A stretch of DNA of 64,000 bases from Novosphingobium nitrogenifigens DSM 19370 (lineage in GTDB: Bacteria > Pseudomonadota > Alphaproteobacteria > Sphingomonadales > Sphingomonadaceae), in the NCBI RefSeq assembly GCF_000192575.1, contig NZ_GL876931.1, forward strand, positions 60,193 to 124,192. The letters run 5' to 3'. This document shows, piece after piece, positions 54,719 to 63,176 of the stretch (the stretch's first letter is position 1; each line of letters starts with the position of its first letter). The notes under the pieces were generated by a model. It ran no database searches, was not told the origin of the DNA, and was given only the letters and a program-made list of their open reading frames with translations. A program made the translations under genes and the position numbers.

Positions 54719-57700
54719 CTATTCGGCCGGTTGCAGGTGCGCGTGCGCCTCTGCCCGGCGGGCCGGGCGCAGGCGATCGGCCAGCGCGCGGCACAGGACA
54801 TAGAAAGTGGGCGTGAACAGCAGGCCGAAGCCCGTCACCCCGGTCATGCCGAAGAACACCGCCGTTCCCAGCGCCTGCCGCAGTTCGGCCCCTGCCCCGC
54901 TGGCCGTCACCAGCGGCACCGCGCCGAGGATGAAGGCAAAGCTGGTCATCAGGATCGGGCGCAGGCGAGTTCGGGCAGCAAAGACGGCCGCCTCGACCGG
55001 GCTCATGCCCTGTTCGTCCTCCGCCTGTTTCGCGAATTCGACGACCAGAATGGCGTTCTTGGCCGCCAGCGCAATCAGGACGACGAGACCGATCTGGGTC
55101 AGCACATTGTTGTCCATGCCGCGCAGATTGACCCCGAGCATGGCCGCGAACAGGCACATCGGCACGATCAGGATGATCGCGAACGGCAGGGCAAGGCTTT
55201 CATACTGTGCCGCCAGCACCAGGAAGACGAACAGCACGGCCATGCCGAACACGACCCCGGCGGTGTTGCCCGCAAACTTCTGCTGCCAGGCGATCCCGGT
55301 CCATTCGCCGCCGTATCCGGAGGCAAGCGAGGTATCGGCCAGACGTTCCATCGTCGCCAGCGACTGTCCGGTCGAATAGCCGGGCGCAGTGTCGCCGTCG
55401 ATTTCGACCGCCGGGCGCAAGTTGTAGCGAACGACGCGATAGGGCCCGGTCTTGTCCCGGAACGTCGAGACCGAACCGATCGGCACCATTTCCCCGGTGT
55501 TCGACCGCGTTTTCAGATTGGCGATGTCGGCCACGGTGGCGCGATGGTCCGCGTCGGCCTGCGCCGTGACGCGATAGGTGCGGCCGAGCAGGTTGAAGTC
55601 GTTGATGAAAGTCGAGCCCAGATAGACCTGCAAGGCTTCGAACACGCGTTCGGGCGGAACCCCGATCAGGTCAGCCTTGCGCCGGTCGACATCGGCATAG
55701 ATGCGCGGCGTGCCGACATTGAACAGGGTATAGACCTGTCGCAATCCCTTGTCGGAATTGGCTTTGGCAATCAGCGCCTGTGCCTGGGCATTGAGCGCGT
55801 CATAGCCGCGTCCTTCGTTATCCTCGAGCATGAAGCGATAGCCGCCCGCTGCCCCGAGCCCCTGAATCACCGGCGGCGGCACCAGCAGGACGCGGGCGCG
55901 GTCGTATCCGGTCATCGCCTTGTGCGCCTGATCCATGATGCCCTGATAGGTGACGCCCAGCTTGCGCCGCTCATCGAACGACTTGAACGGGAAATAGATC
56001 GCTGCCGAATTGGGAGCCGACGTCTGCGAAGGGCCGTCGAACCCGGCGAACATGACCGCCCCGCGCAAACCCTGAATGGGCAGGATGCGTGCGGCGACTT
56101 CACGCGTCACCGCATCGGTGCGTTCGAGCGAGGCTCCCGGCGGCAATTGCACGATGGCGAGGAAATAACCCTGATCCTGTGCCGGGATGAAACCGCTCGG
56201 CGTTGCCACGAACAGCGCGATCGTCGCTGCGATCAACGCGGCATAGACCCCGATCACCTTGCGCGGCGCGGCCAGCAGGCGTCGCGTGAGCGCCGCATAT
56301 CCGTCGCTCAACCGGTCGAACCCGGTGTTGAACCGGTCGCCTGCACGCGCGATCATCCGCCGCCAGCGCGGCACCGACAGATCGTTCGCCACGCTGGGGC
56401 CGCCATGACGCAGCAGGCGCGCGGCCATCGCGGGCGAAAGCGTAAGGCTGAGGACGAGCGAGATGACGGTCGCCGTCGAGATCGTCACCGCGAACTGGCG
56501 ATAGAACGCTCCGGAGAGGCCGGTGATGAATAGTGTCGGCACGAACACCGCGCAGAGCACCAGCACGATCGCGACAAGCGCGGTCGAAACCTCGTCCATC
56601 GATGTCCGCGCTGCTTCGAGCGGGGATTGCCCGAGCGCGATGTTGCGTTCAACGTTTTCGACCACGACGATGGCGTCGTCGACGACGATCCCGATCGCCA
56701 GCACCAGCCCGAACAACGACAGGTTGTTGAGCGAATAGCCCAGCCCCGCCAGCATCAGCGCCGTCCCGATCAGCGAAACGGGAATGGCGATGATCGGAAT
56801 GATCGCCGCGCGCCAGTTCTGGAGGAAGACCAGAATGACCAGCACCACCAGCACCACCGCTTCGAACAGGGTGTGATAGACCGCGTCGATCGACTGGCTG
56901 ATGAATTCGGTGGGGTTGTAGATCGTCGAATATTCCATGCCCTTGGGAAAGCCGCGGGCGATGGTATCCATTTCCGCCTTCACCTTGAGCGCGGCATCGA
57001 GCGCGTTCGATCCCGGACGCTGCATGACCGCGATCACCACGGTCGGCTTGTTCGAGAGATAGGTGTTGACGGTATAGTCCTGCGCGCCCAGCTCCACCCG
57101 GGCAACGTCGCGCACGCGGACCTGATGGCCTTGCGCGTCGGTGCGGATGACGATGTCGGCAAATTGCTGCGGATCGGTCAGGCGCCCTTGCGTCTCGACG
57201 CCGAGCTGGAAAGCCTGCCCCTTGTCATAGGGCGGCTGGCCGATTTCGCCCGAGGAGACCTGAACGTTCTGTGCCCGCAACGCGGCGACGATCTCACCGG
57301 CCGTCAGGTTGAGTTCGGCAGCCCGGCCCGGATCGATCCAGATGCGCATGGCATAGTCGCGCGACCCGACCAGGCGGATGTCGCCGACCCCGTCGATGCG
57401 GGCGAGCCGGTCGCGCACCTGCGTCAGGGCATAATTCGACAGATAGTCGCGGTTGAGCGACCCGTCGGGCGACTGGAGATTGACCACCATCAGGAAGTCC
57501 GGCGTCGTCTTGCGCGTGACCACGCCCAGGCGTTGCACTTCCTCGGGCAGGCGCGGCGTCGCGACCGCGACCCGGTTCTGCACCAGCACCTGTGCGGCAT
57601 CGAGATCGACGCCCGCCTTGAACGTCACCGTGATCGTGACTTTGCCGTCACCGGTCGACTGGCTGCTCATGTAGAGCATGTTGTCGACGCCGTTGATTTC

Positions 57701-57907
57701 CTGCTCGATCGGGGTGGCGACAGTGGCCGCCACGGTTTCGGCCGAAGCCCCCGGATATTGCGCCGAGACCGTGACCGTGGGCGGCACGATGTCAGGATAT
57801 TGCGAAATGGGCAGGCCGACGAAAGCCAGCGCACCCACGACCGTGATGATCACGGCGATGACCGCCGCGAAGATCGGCCGGTCGATAAAGAAGCGGGAAA
57901 GTCGCAT
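54719..57907 (-). CDS. RND multidrug efflux permease (HAE1 type)
   Basis: A 1062-residue inner-membrane proton antiporter of the AcrB/MexF class. N-terminus RLSRFFIDRPIFAAVIAVII, the two proton-relay aspartates in IGIVVDDAIVVVENVERN and the second-half repeats are all intact; 12 helices and two large periplasmic loops are evident. Length equals the family norm. It probably exports hydrophobic or aromatic drugs. It stands between adaptor and outer membrane factor genes with gaps of 30 and 11 bases. Confidence 0.95.
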   Translation of the reverse strand: MRLSRFFIDRPIFAAVIAVIITVVGALAFVGLPISQYPDIVPPTVTVSAQYPGASAETVAATVATPIEQEINGVDNMLYMSSQSTGDGKVTITVTFKAGVDLDAAQVLVQNRVAVATPRLPEEVQRLGVVTRKTTPDFLMVVNLQSPDGSLNRDYLSNYALTQVRDRLARIDGVGDIRLVGSRDYAMRIWIDPGRAAELNLTAGEIVAALRAQNVQVSSGEIGQPPYDKGQAFQLGVETQGRLTDPQQFADIVIRTDAQGHQVRVRDVARVELGAQDYTVNTYLSNKPTVVIAVMQRPGSNALDAALKVKAEMDTIARGFPKGMEYSTIYNPTEFISQSIDAVYHTLFEAVVLVVLVILVFLQNWRAAIIPIIAIPVSLIGTALMLAGLGYSLNNLSLFGLVLAIGIVVDDAIVVVENVERNIALGQSPLEAARTSMDEVSTALVAIVLVLCAVFVPTLFITGLSGAFYRQFAVTISTATVISLVLSLTLSPAMAARLLRHGGPSVANDLSVPRWRRMIARAGDRFNTGFDRLSDGYAALTRRLLAAPRKVIGVYAALIAATIALFVATPSGFIPAQDQGYFLAIVQLPPGASLERTDAVTREVAARILPIQGLRGAVMFAGFDGPSQTSAPNSAAIYFPFKSFDERRKLGVTYQGIMDQAHKAMTGYDRARVLLVPPPVIQGLGAAGGYRFMLEDNEGRGYDALNAQAQALIAKANSDKGLRQVYTLFNVGTPRIYADVDRRKADLIGVPPERVFEALQVYLGSTFINDFNLLGRTYRVTAQADADHRATVADIANLKTRSNTGEMVPIGSVSTFRDKTGPYRVVRYNLRPAVEIDGDTAPGYSTGQSLATMERLADTSLASGYGGEWTGIAWQQKFAGNTAGVVFGMAVLFVFLVLAAQYESLALPFAIILIVPMCLFAAMLGVNLRGMDNNVLTQIGLVVLIALAAKNAILVVEFAKQAEDEQGMSPVEAAVFAARTRLRPILMTSFAFILGAVPLVTASGAGAELRQALGTAVFFGMTGVTGFGLLFTPTFYVLCRALADRLRPARRAEAHAHLQPAE

Positions 57908-57937
57908 GGGCTGAAAAATCCCGAAAGAAGAAAGGGT

Positions 57938-59311
57938 TCAGCGTGCCAGAGTCGCCTGTGCGGCGGCGGGGGCGCTGATGCCGGTATCGGCGGCCTGGGC
58001 CTGCGGCGTGATCCGGGTCGCACGGACCTTCACATGCGCACCCGGGCTCGCGGCCTGAATATTGGTGACGACGACATTGTCCCCCGGCGCCAATCCCGCC
58101 CGCACGATACGCAAGCCGCGTACGACCGGGCCAAGTTCGACGGGTTTTGCCGCGACGGTTCCGTCGGGCGCGACGACCATGACGGTCTTGCGCGCCTGAT
58201 CCGACTGGATCACTTCATCCGGCACCATCAATGCGGTGACCATGCCCCCGTTGGACAGGCGCATGTTGCCGAACATGCCCGGCGCCAGGAACAGCGAGGG
58301 ATTGGGAATGACCGCCCGCCCGCGGATCGTGCCCGAATGCGGGTCGAGACCGTTGTCGGTGAAATCAAGCTTGCCCTTCCATGTGTAGGCGGGTTCATCC
58401 TGCAGGCGGATCTCGATCTCGGGCGAGGCTCCTTTTCCTTCCCGTGCGCGCTGGGACTTGAGGAACAGGGCTTCGGACGAATCGAACGTGAAATAGATGG
58501 GATCGAGCGCGTTGATGGTGGTGAGGAGAGTCGCATTCCCACCCTCGCCCGCCGCGACCAGATTGCCGACATCGACGCGGCGATCCGACACCCGGCCCGA
58601 AATCGGCGCCCGTACTTCGGTGAATTCGAGATCAAGCGCACGTTCGCGCAGACGCGCTTCAGCAGCGGCCAGAGCGGCCTGCGCCGATTGCAGGCGCGCG
58701 CGCAGGCTGTCGACTTCACCGGCCGAAACCGCTTCGTCACCCGAAAGGCGCGACGCGCGGGCATAATCCGACCGTGCGAGCGCCAGTGCGCTGCGGGCCG
58801 AGGCGACATTGGCGCTCGCTTCGGCCAGAGCCGCGCGATAGGGGCGCTGGTCAATAGTAAACAGCAACTGCCCCTTGCGGACGATGTCGCCGTCATGGAA
58901 ATGCAGGGCCGTGATCTGCCCCGCAACACGCGGGCGCAGCTCGACCGTCTGGCTGGGCGCGAAACGGCCGACGTAATCGTCCCATTCAACCACCGGCGCG
59001 GCATAGGGATGCGCGACCCCCAGCGTCACGTCGAGCGGCATGGCTTGCGCAGGTTCATGGCTCATCATCTTCCACCCCGCAAAGCCGACGGCCCCGGCAA
59101 GGAGGATCAGCCCGAACGCCTTGCGCCAGGACGGGAAACCCGATCCGTGGTGGTGGGCCGGTTCGTGGACGCGACCATCGTGGGATCGGGATGTGTGCGT
59201 GGCGGCCGGTGCCCCGCCAGCATCATCGGCAGCGTCATCCGCCGTGTCGTCGGCATCGTTGTACGAAAGGGCGGTGTCGACCGCAGTGTCGACCAGTGTG
59301 TGCATGTCCAT
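57938..59311 (-). CDS. RND periplasmic adaptor (HlyD/MFP family)
   Basis: A 457-residue membrane fusion protein. An unusual acidic/His-rich cytoplasmic head (about 1-55; Asp-, Ala- and His-rich) precedes one helix (about 62-82), the lipoyl half GRFAPSQTVELRPRVAGQIT, a coiled-coil hairpin (about 160-235), VRAPISGRVSDRRVDVGNLV and the beta-barrel. Most AcrA-type adaptors are lipoproteins, so the longer cytoplasmic head is atypical. ATG 59311 has AGGAG upstream. It is the first gene of the operon and is preceded by operator-like palindromes. Confidence 0.9.
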   Translation of the reverse strand: MDMHTLVDTAVDTALSYNDADDTADDAADDAGGAPAATHTSRSHDGRVHEPAHHHGSGFPSWRKAFGLILLAGAVGFAGWKMMSHEPAQAMPLDVTLGVAHPYAAPVVEWDDYVGRFAPSQTVELRPRVAGQITALHFHDGDIVRKGQLLFTIDQRPYRAALAEASANVASARSALALARSDYARASRLSGDEAVSAGEVDSLRARLQSAQAALAAAEARLRERALDLEFTEVRAPISGRVSDRRVDVGNLVAAGEGGNATLLTTINALDPIYFTFDSSEALFLKSQRAREGKGASPEIEIRLQDEPAYTWKGKLDFTDNGLDPHSGTIRGRAVIPNPSLFLAPGMFGNMRLSNGGMVTALMVPDEVIQSDQARKTVMVVAPDGTVAAKPVELGPVVRGLRIVRAGLAPGDNVVVTNIQAASPGAHVKVRATRITPQAQAADTGISAPAAAQATLAR

Positions 59312-59660
59312 CGGGCAGCTCCTGCTCATGGGCGGCGAAAGAAATAGCGGGCGGCAGGATGGCGGGCACATGCGCTCACCCGGTCCGTGCGGCACGTCCG
59401 CCCGTCCCGCACGCAACGCGCACGAAATCAGGCTCCGCGCCGGCCCGTACCGGTCGTGAGCATCAGCAATGACCCGCATCCTGTAGGGACCGGTTCCGCC
59501 CGGCCACCTGTGGGATCGGGATGGCGGGGCCGAACGGAACCGGAAGCGGCACGCGCCAGAGCGCACCACGGTCGAATGTCCCGGGGATCGGCAGGAAGGG
59601 TGGGGCTTGGTCCTGCCGTCTCGACAAAGCGGGGGGAAGTCGATCGCCCCGGGACATTCA
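59312..59660. other. Non-coding leader upstream of the RND operon
   Basis: About 350 bases with no convincing gene. Several overlapping open frames exist but none has a ribosome site or recognisable protein text. The promoter of the RND operon probably lies at its right end, near the operators at 59661-59721, so a long untranslated leader is likely. Confidence 0.5.
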
Positions 59661-59674
59661 ATACCAAGCGGTAT
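59661..59674. promoter_or_regulatory. TetR operator candidate 1
   Basis: ATACC-AAGC-GGTAT, a 14-base dyad with the same arms as the site overlapping the tetR start. It lies about 350 bases upstream of the adaptor gene. Confidence 0.7.
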
Positions 59675-59709
59675 AAAAAGCTGTCGCCGCGACGTCAACC
59701 GGAATTATG

Positions 59710-59721
59710 TACCGACCGGTA
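59710..59721. promoter_or_regulatory. TetR operator candidate 2
   Basis: TACCG-AC-CGGTA, matching the core of the site at 60478-60491. Its centre is 48 bases from that of candidate 1. Confidence 0.7.
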
Positions 59722-59813
59722 AAAAACACACCTCACCCCGCAAGGCAGGGCCGAGAACGTCCACGATCAGGAAAGTTTCGATCCCGGCGACGGCATCACC
59801 CGTCGCCTGCGGA

Positions 59814-60479
59814 TCAACGCCCCGGCCAGAGTGCCAGCGTCGTTTCGACGAGTTGCGTCAGTTGCTCGGAACTTGCACCCGAGGCCGCCTGAACGCCCAT
59901 GCCCTGCATCACTGCCATCAAATACGCAGCAAGAGCCTCGGGCGTTACACCGGCGGGAAGATCGCCTTCCGCTTCGGCACGGCGAAACCGTTCGAGAATG
60001 ACGTGATCGGCCGAAGCCCGCCGCGCCATGACTTCGTCGCGGATCGAATCGTCGAACGTCGTGCAGGCGACCGCACTCATGACACCCAGGCACGCGCGCG
60101 GATCGTTGGTTCCGATCTGGAGACTGATCGCGCCGCGCAGCATCTGTTCGGCAACACCCTTGGCCGTCGGCGCATTCATCGCGTTGCGCGCATAGGCAAG
60201 CTTGTCGCGTTCATAGAGATCGAGCGCCTTGCGGAACAACGACTCCTTGTTTCCGAAACAGGCATAGAGGCTGGGCTTGGTAATCCCCATCGCCTCGGTC
60301 AGCTCGGCAATAGAGGCGCCTTCGTATCCGCGCTGCCAGAAAACCTGCAGCGCAGCGGTCAGGGCCTTTTCCGGATCGAACTGACGCGGCCGTCCCCGTG
60401 CGACCGCAACGGCACAGGACTGTGCCTCGGTCCCGTCGTCGGCCTCATGGACCGTCTGGGGCGACTCCTCGTATTTCAT
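59814..60479 (-). CDS. TetR-family repressor of the RND pump
   Basis: A 221-residue regulator. After a polar N-terminus (about 1-28), GRPRQFDPEKALTAALQVFW begins the HTH, and GITKPSLYACFGNKESLF is the recognition region. The ligand-binding domain has the form of the AcrR/TetR_C_6-type branch with DDSIRDEVMARRASADHVI. ATG 60479 is the start; a longer frame upstream runs into tRNA-Gly. A perfect ATACCGATCGGTAT overlaps the start codon, and related sites lie before the RND operon, so it probably represses both. Confidence 0.9.
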   Translation of the reverse strand: MKYEESPQTVHEADDGTEAQSCAVAVARGRPRQFDPEKALTAALQVFWQRGYEGASIAELTEAMGITKPSLYACFGNKESLFRKALDLYERDKLAYARNAMNAPTAKGVAEQMLRGAISLQIGTNDPRACLGVMSAVACTTFDDSIRDEVMARRASADHVILERFRRAEAEGDLPAGVTPEALAAYLMAVMQGMGVQAASGASSEQLTQLVETTLALWPGR

Positions 60480-60491
60480 ACCGATCGGTAT
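60478..60491. promoter_or_regulatory. TetR operator overlapping its own start codon
   Basis: ATACCGATCGGTAT is a perfect 14-bp palindrome covering the first two bases of the tetR ATG (minus strand). Together with the sites at 59661 and 59710 it defines the consensus ATACCGAnCGGTAT and implies autorepression. Confidence 0.8.
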
Positions 60492-60611
60492 GTAGGTAGC
60501 GGCGCCCTTGCCGTCCAGCCCCGTCGCCATTCGCCTTGCCGCAAAATGAGAAAGTTTTTCGAACCTTGCGCGAAAGCCAGCGCGATTCGATGATGAGCCC
60601 GGAAACGAAAA

Positions 60612-60631
60612 AAGCCACCTTGCGGTGGCTT
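60612..60631 (-). terminator. Rho-independent terminator of tRNA-Gly
   Basis: An 8-bp stem (AAGCCACC / GGTGGCTT) with a 4-base loop, followed on the minus strand by TTTTTT. It is 29 bases beyond the tRNA 3' end. Confidence 0.85.
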
Positions 60632-60659
60632 CTTTGTGCTCCCCATCGTGATGGGCAAC

Positions 60660-60734
60660 TGGAGCGGGCGAAGGGATTCGAACCCTCGACCCCAACCTTG
60701 GCAAGGTTGTGCTCTACCCCTGAGCTACGCCCGC
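60660..60734 (-). tRNA. tRNA-Gly (anticodon GCC)
   Basis: On the minus strand, a complete cloverleaf of 75 nt with an encoded CCA. The acceptor GCGGGCG/CGCCCGC pairs. The anticodon stem CAACC/GGTTG encloses loop TTGCCAA, giving anticodon GCC (reads GGC, Gly). The T-loop GTTCGAATC is canonical. Confidence 0.95.
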
Positions 60735-60993
60735 TCGTGCGTTGCGCCGGCTTGGTTGGCGTCCGTTTCAGGAGCCGTCCGGCTGGGGTGAGCGGGCCAA
60801 TAACCGTGATGCGGGGGGGGCGCAACCCCCCAAATGCATTTTCTTTTCCACAGGGGGTCAAATTTGTTACAAGATCCACCCCCCGGACACCCCCTTCTCC
60901 GGCCCCTCCCGGGCAATGTCTCTTGCCGAATGGCACCGCATTCCCACATGGGGTAAAAGCTCAATCCCGATCACCCCCTTGCGGAGACTATGT

Positions 60994-61902
60994 GTGGCAA
61001 GCCTTGGCCTGAATCTCGATGAACAGAAAGCGGTCGACCGGTTCCGCAAGGCGGTCGCCGAACCGTCGATGACCAAGCTGGTGATTCTCGATTTCTGGGC
61101 CGAATGGTGCGGACCGTGCAAGGCGCTGACCCCGGTGCTGGAAAAGGTCGCGGCCGAGTATGCCGACAAGGGCGTCCTTCTCGCCAAGGTCAATGTCGAC
61201 GAAGACCAGTTCATCGCCGCCCAGTTCCAGGTGCGCTCGATCCCGACCGTCTATGCGATGTTCCAGGGACGCCCGGTCGCCGACCTCACCAATGCGCGCA
61301 CCGAATCGCAGCTGAAGCAATATCTCGACCAGCTGCTCGCCCAGCTCCCGGTCGAAGCAGGCGACGCTCCGGCACAGGACGTCACCCCCCTGCTTGCCAT
61401 GGGCGAGGAAGTTCTTGCCGCCGGTGACGCCGAGCGCGCGATCTCGGTCTTTGCCCAGATCATCGACATCGCGCCCGACAATGCGCCTGCCCATGCCGGG
61501 CTTATCCGCGCCCTGCTCGCCGCCGGGCACAAGGACGAGGCCGCAGCCGCCCTCGCCGAACTCGACCCGAAGATCGCCGAGGACCATGCCGTCGCGCAGG
61601 CACGCGCCGCGCTCGCGCTGGCCGAGGACGCGCCCGAGGAAGGCGAACTGGCAGGCCTGCGCGCTGCCGCCGAAGCCGATGCGGACGACATGGACGCCGC
61701 CCTTGCCTATGCCAACGGGCTCTATGCAGCGGGCGACCGCGATGCCGCTGCCGCGTTGCTGCTCAAGATGGTGGCAAAGGACCGGACGTGGAACGAAGGC
61801 GCGGCCCGCACGCGTCTCTTGCAGATCTTCGAGGCGATCGGCCTTGAAGATCCCTGGGTAGCGGCGACGCGGCGCAAGCTGTCGACCGTTCTCTTCGGCT
61901 AG
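60994..61902 (+). CDS. CnoX/YbbN-like thioredoxin-TPR co-chaperone
   Basis: A 302-residue protein. Residues about 1-110 are a thioredoxin domain with the WCGPC active site (FWAEWCGPCKALTPVLEK). The remainder is helical and consists of tetratricopeptide-like repeats. This is the YbbN/CnoX family, chaperones that guard proteins during oxidative stress; sphingomonad versions keep both catalytic cysteines, whereas E. coli CnoX lacks this pair. GTG 60994 begins the natural N-terminus, with GGAG eight bases upstream; longer frames run through poly-G sequence. Confidence 0.87.
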   Translation: MASLGLNLDEQKAVDRFRKAVAEPSMTKLVILDFWAEWCGPCKALTPVLEKVAAEYADKGVLLAKVNVDEDQFIAAQFQVRSIPTVYAMFQGRPVADLTNARTESQLKQYLDQLLAQLPVEAGDAPAQDVTPLLAMGEEVLAAGDAERAISVFAQIIDIAPDNAPAHAGLIRALLAAGHKDEAAAALAELDPKIAEDHAVAQARAALALAEDAPEEGELAGLRAAAEADADDMDAALAYANGLYAAGDRDAAAALLLKMVAKDRTWNEGAARTRLLQIFEAIGLEDPWVAATRRKLSTVLFG

Positions 61903-61906
61903 TGTG

Positions 61907-62530
61907 ATGGGTGGGGCAGTGACGGCCGAACGGTTATCGATCTTTCCGCTTCCCGGGGCCTTGCTGTTCCCCGGCCTGCAGCTGCCCCTCCACATTTTCG
62001 AGCCCCGATACCGGGCAATGGTGTCCGACGCCCTCGCCCGCGACCGTCGCATTGCCATGATCCAGCCGCAGACCGCCGAGGAAGGCGCGCCACTGTTCCG
62101 CATGGGCTGCGTCGGCAAGATCGTCGATGTCGAGGCGATGGAGGACGGGCGCTACAACATCGTGCTCGAAGGCCTGTCCCGGTTCCGCATCCTGCGCGAA
62201 CTGGAGGTCAAGACGCCGTTCCGGCAAGTCGAGGCCGAACTGATCGACGAACCCGACGATCTCCTGAGCGCGATCGAACGCGCAGGGTTCGAACTCGAGG
62301 CGCGCACGTTCGCGACCGCGCAGGGGTATTCGGTCGACTGGGATTCGGTCGGGCGCCTCGACGACGCGGCTCTCATCAACGGCGTCTCGCAGATCGCCCC
62401 CTTCGACATCGCCGCCAAGCAGGCCCTGCTCGAAGCGCCCGACTTGCGCAGCCGTTGCGAGTTGCTGATCCAACTGATGCAATTCTTCGGCCGCCGCGAC
62501 CGCGACGACGGCAAGGTCACGCTGCAGTAA
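61907..62530 (+). CDS. Lon substrate-binding-domain protein
   Basis: A 207-residue protein that is a stand-alone LON_substr_bdg (PUA-like) domain: LSIFPLPGALLFPGLQLPLH followed by IFEPRYRAM, then GCVGKIVDVEAMEDGRYNI. No AAA+ or protease part is present. Such proteins may deliver substrates to Lon or act on their own. The gene follows the CnoX-like gene after 4 bases and is probably co-expressed. Start codons at GTG 61904 and GTG 61919 are alternatives. Confidence 0.88.
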   Translation: MGGAVTAERLSIFPLPGALLFPGLQLPLHIFEPRYRAMVSDALARDRRIAMIQPQTAEEGAPLFRMGCVGKIVDVEAMEDGRYNIVLEGLSRFRILRELEVKTPFRQVEAELIDEPDDLLSAIERAGFELEARTFATAQGYSVDWDSVGRLDDAALINGVSQIAPFDIAAKQALLEAPDLRSRCELLIQLMQFFGRRDRDDGKVTLQ

Positions 62531-62546
62531 GCCTGCCGCTGAGATC

Positions 62547-63173
62547 CTAGAACAGCTGCCCCTTGATTCCGTCGATCACGAACTGGGCCGCCAGTGCCGC
62601 GAGCAGCACGCCCAGAAGACGGGTGACGACCGCCTCGATCTGTTCGCCCAGCAGGCGGATGATCGGGCGCGCGGCAACCATTGCGGCAAAAGCCAGCACC
62701 ATGACCAGCGCCAACGCGGCAAGAATGATGCCCATTTCGCTCGCCCCGTGCGCACGCGCCGACAGCAGCATGATCGAGGCGATCGAGCCCGGCCCCGCCA
62801 GCATCGGCATGGCCATCGGGAACACCGCCACGTCCTTGACCACCGGCCGCGACGCCTTGACCTTTTCGGCGCGCTCGGTCCGCTTTTCAGTATTGCGATC
62901 GAGCACCATGTCGAGCGCGATCAGGAACAGCATGACTCCACCCGCAATGCGGAAGCTGTCGAGTTCGATGTGCATGGCCGCCAGAAGCCGCGCCCCGAAC
63001 AGGGCAAAGCCGATGAGGATCAGCGCCGCGATGACGCTGGCGCGGAATGCCATCGTCATCGCCTGCCGCTGCGTCGCCTCGGCTGTCAGCCCGGCATAGA
63101 TCGGCGCGCAACCGGGCGGGTCGATCACCACGAACAGCGTGATGAAGGCCGAAAAGAACAGTTGCCCCAACAT
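62547..63173 (-). CDS. MarC family integral membrane protein
   Basis: A 208-residue, six-helix protein of the MarC/UPF0056 family. Family marks are SAFITLFVVIDPPGCAPIYA at the N-terminus and FPMAMPMLAGPGSIASIMLL in the middle. E. coli MarC has no proven transport activity. It overlaps no neighbour; the partial gene upstream ends 3 bases before its ATG, so both are in one transcript. Confidence 0.92.
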   Translation of the reverse strand: MLGQLFFSAFITLFVVIDPPGCAPIYAGLTAEATQRQAMTMAFRASVIAALILIGFALFGARLLAAMHIELDSFRIAGGVMLFLIALDMVLDRNTEKRTERAEKVKASRPVVKDVAVFPMAMPMLAGPGSIASIMLLSARAHGASEMGIILAALALVMVLAFAAMVAARPIIRLLGEQIEAVVTRLLGVLLAALAAQFVIDGIKGQLF

Positions 63174-63176
63174 CGA

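Noticed and set aside
56627..59347. A 906-codon open frame on the plus strand opposite the RND genes
   Set aside because: It is antisense to a complete RND permease and adaptor, and its translation is Arg/Asp/His-rich without any domain. Long shadow frames are expected in GC-rich DNA.
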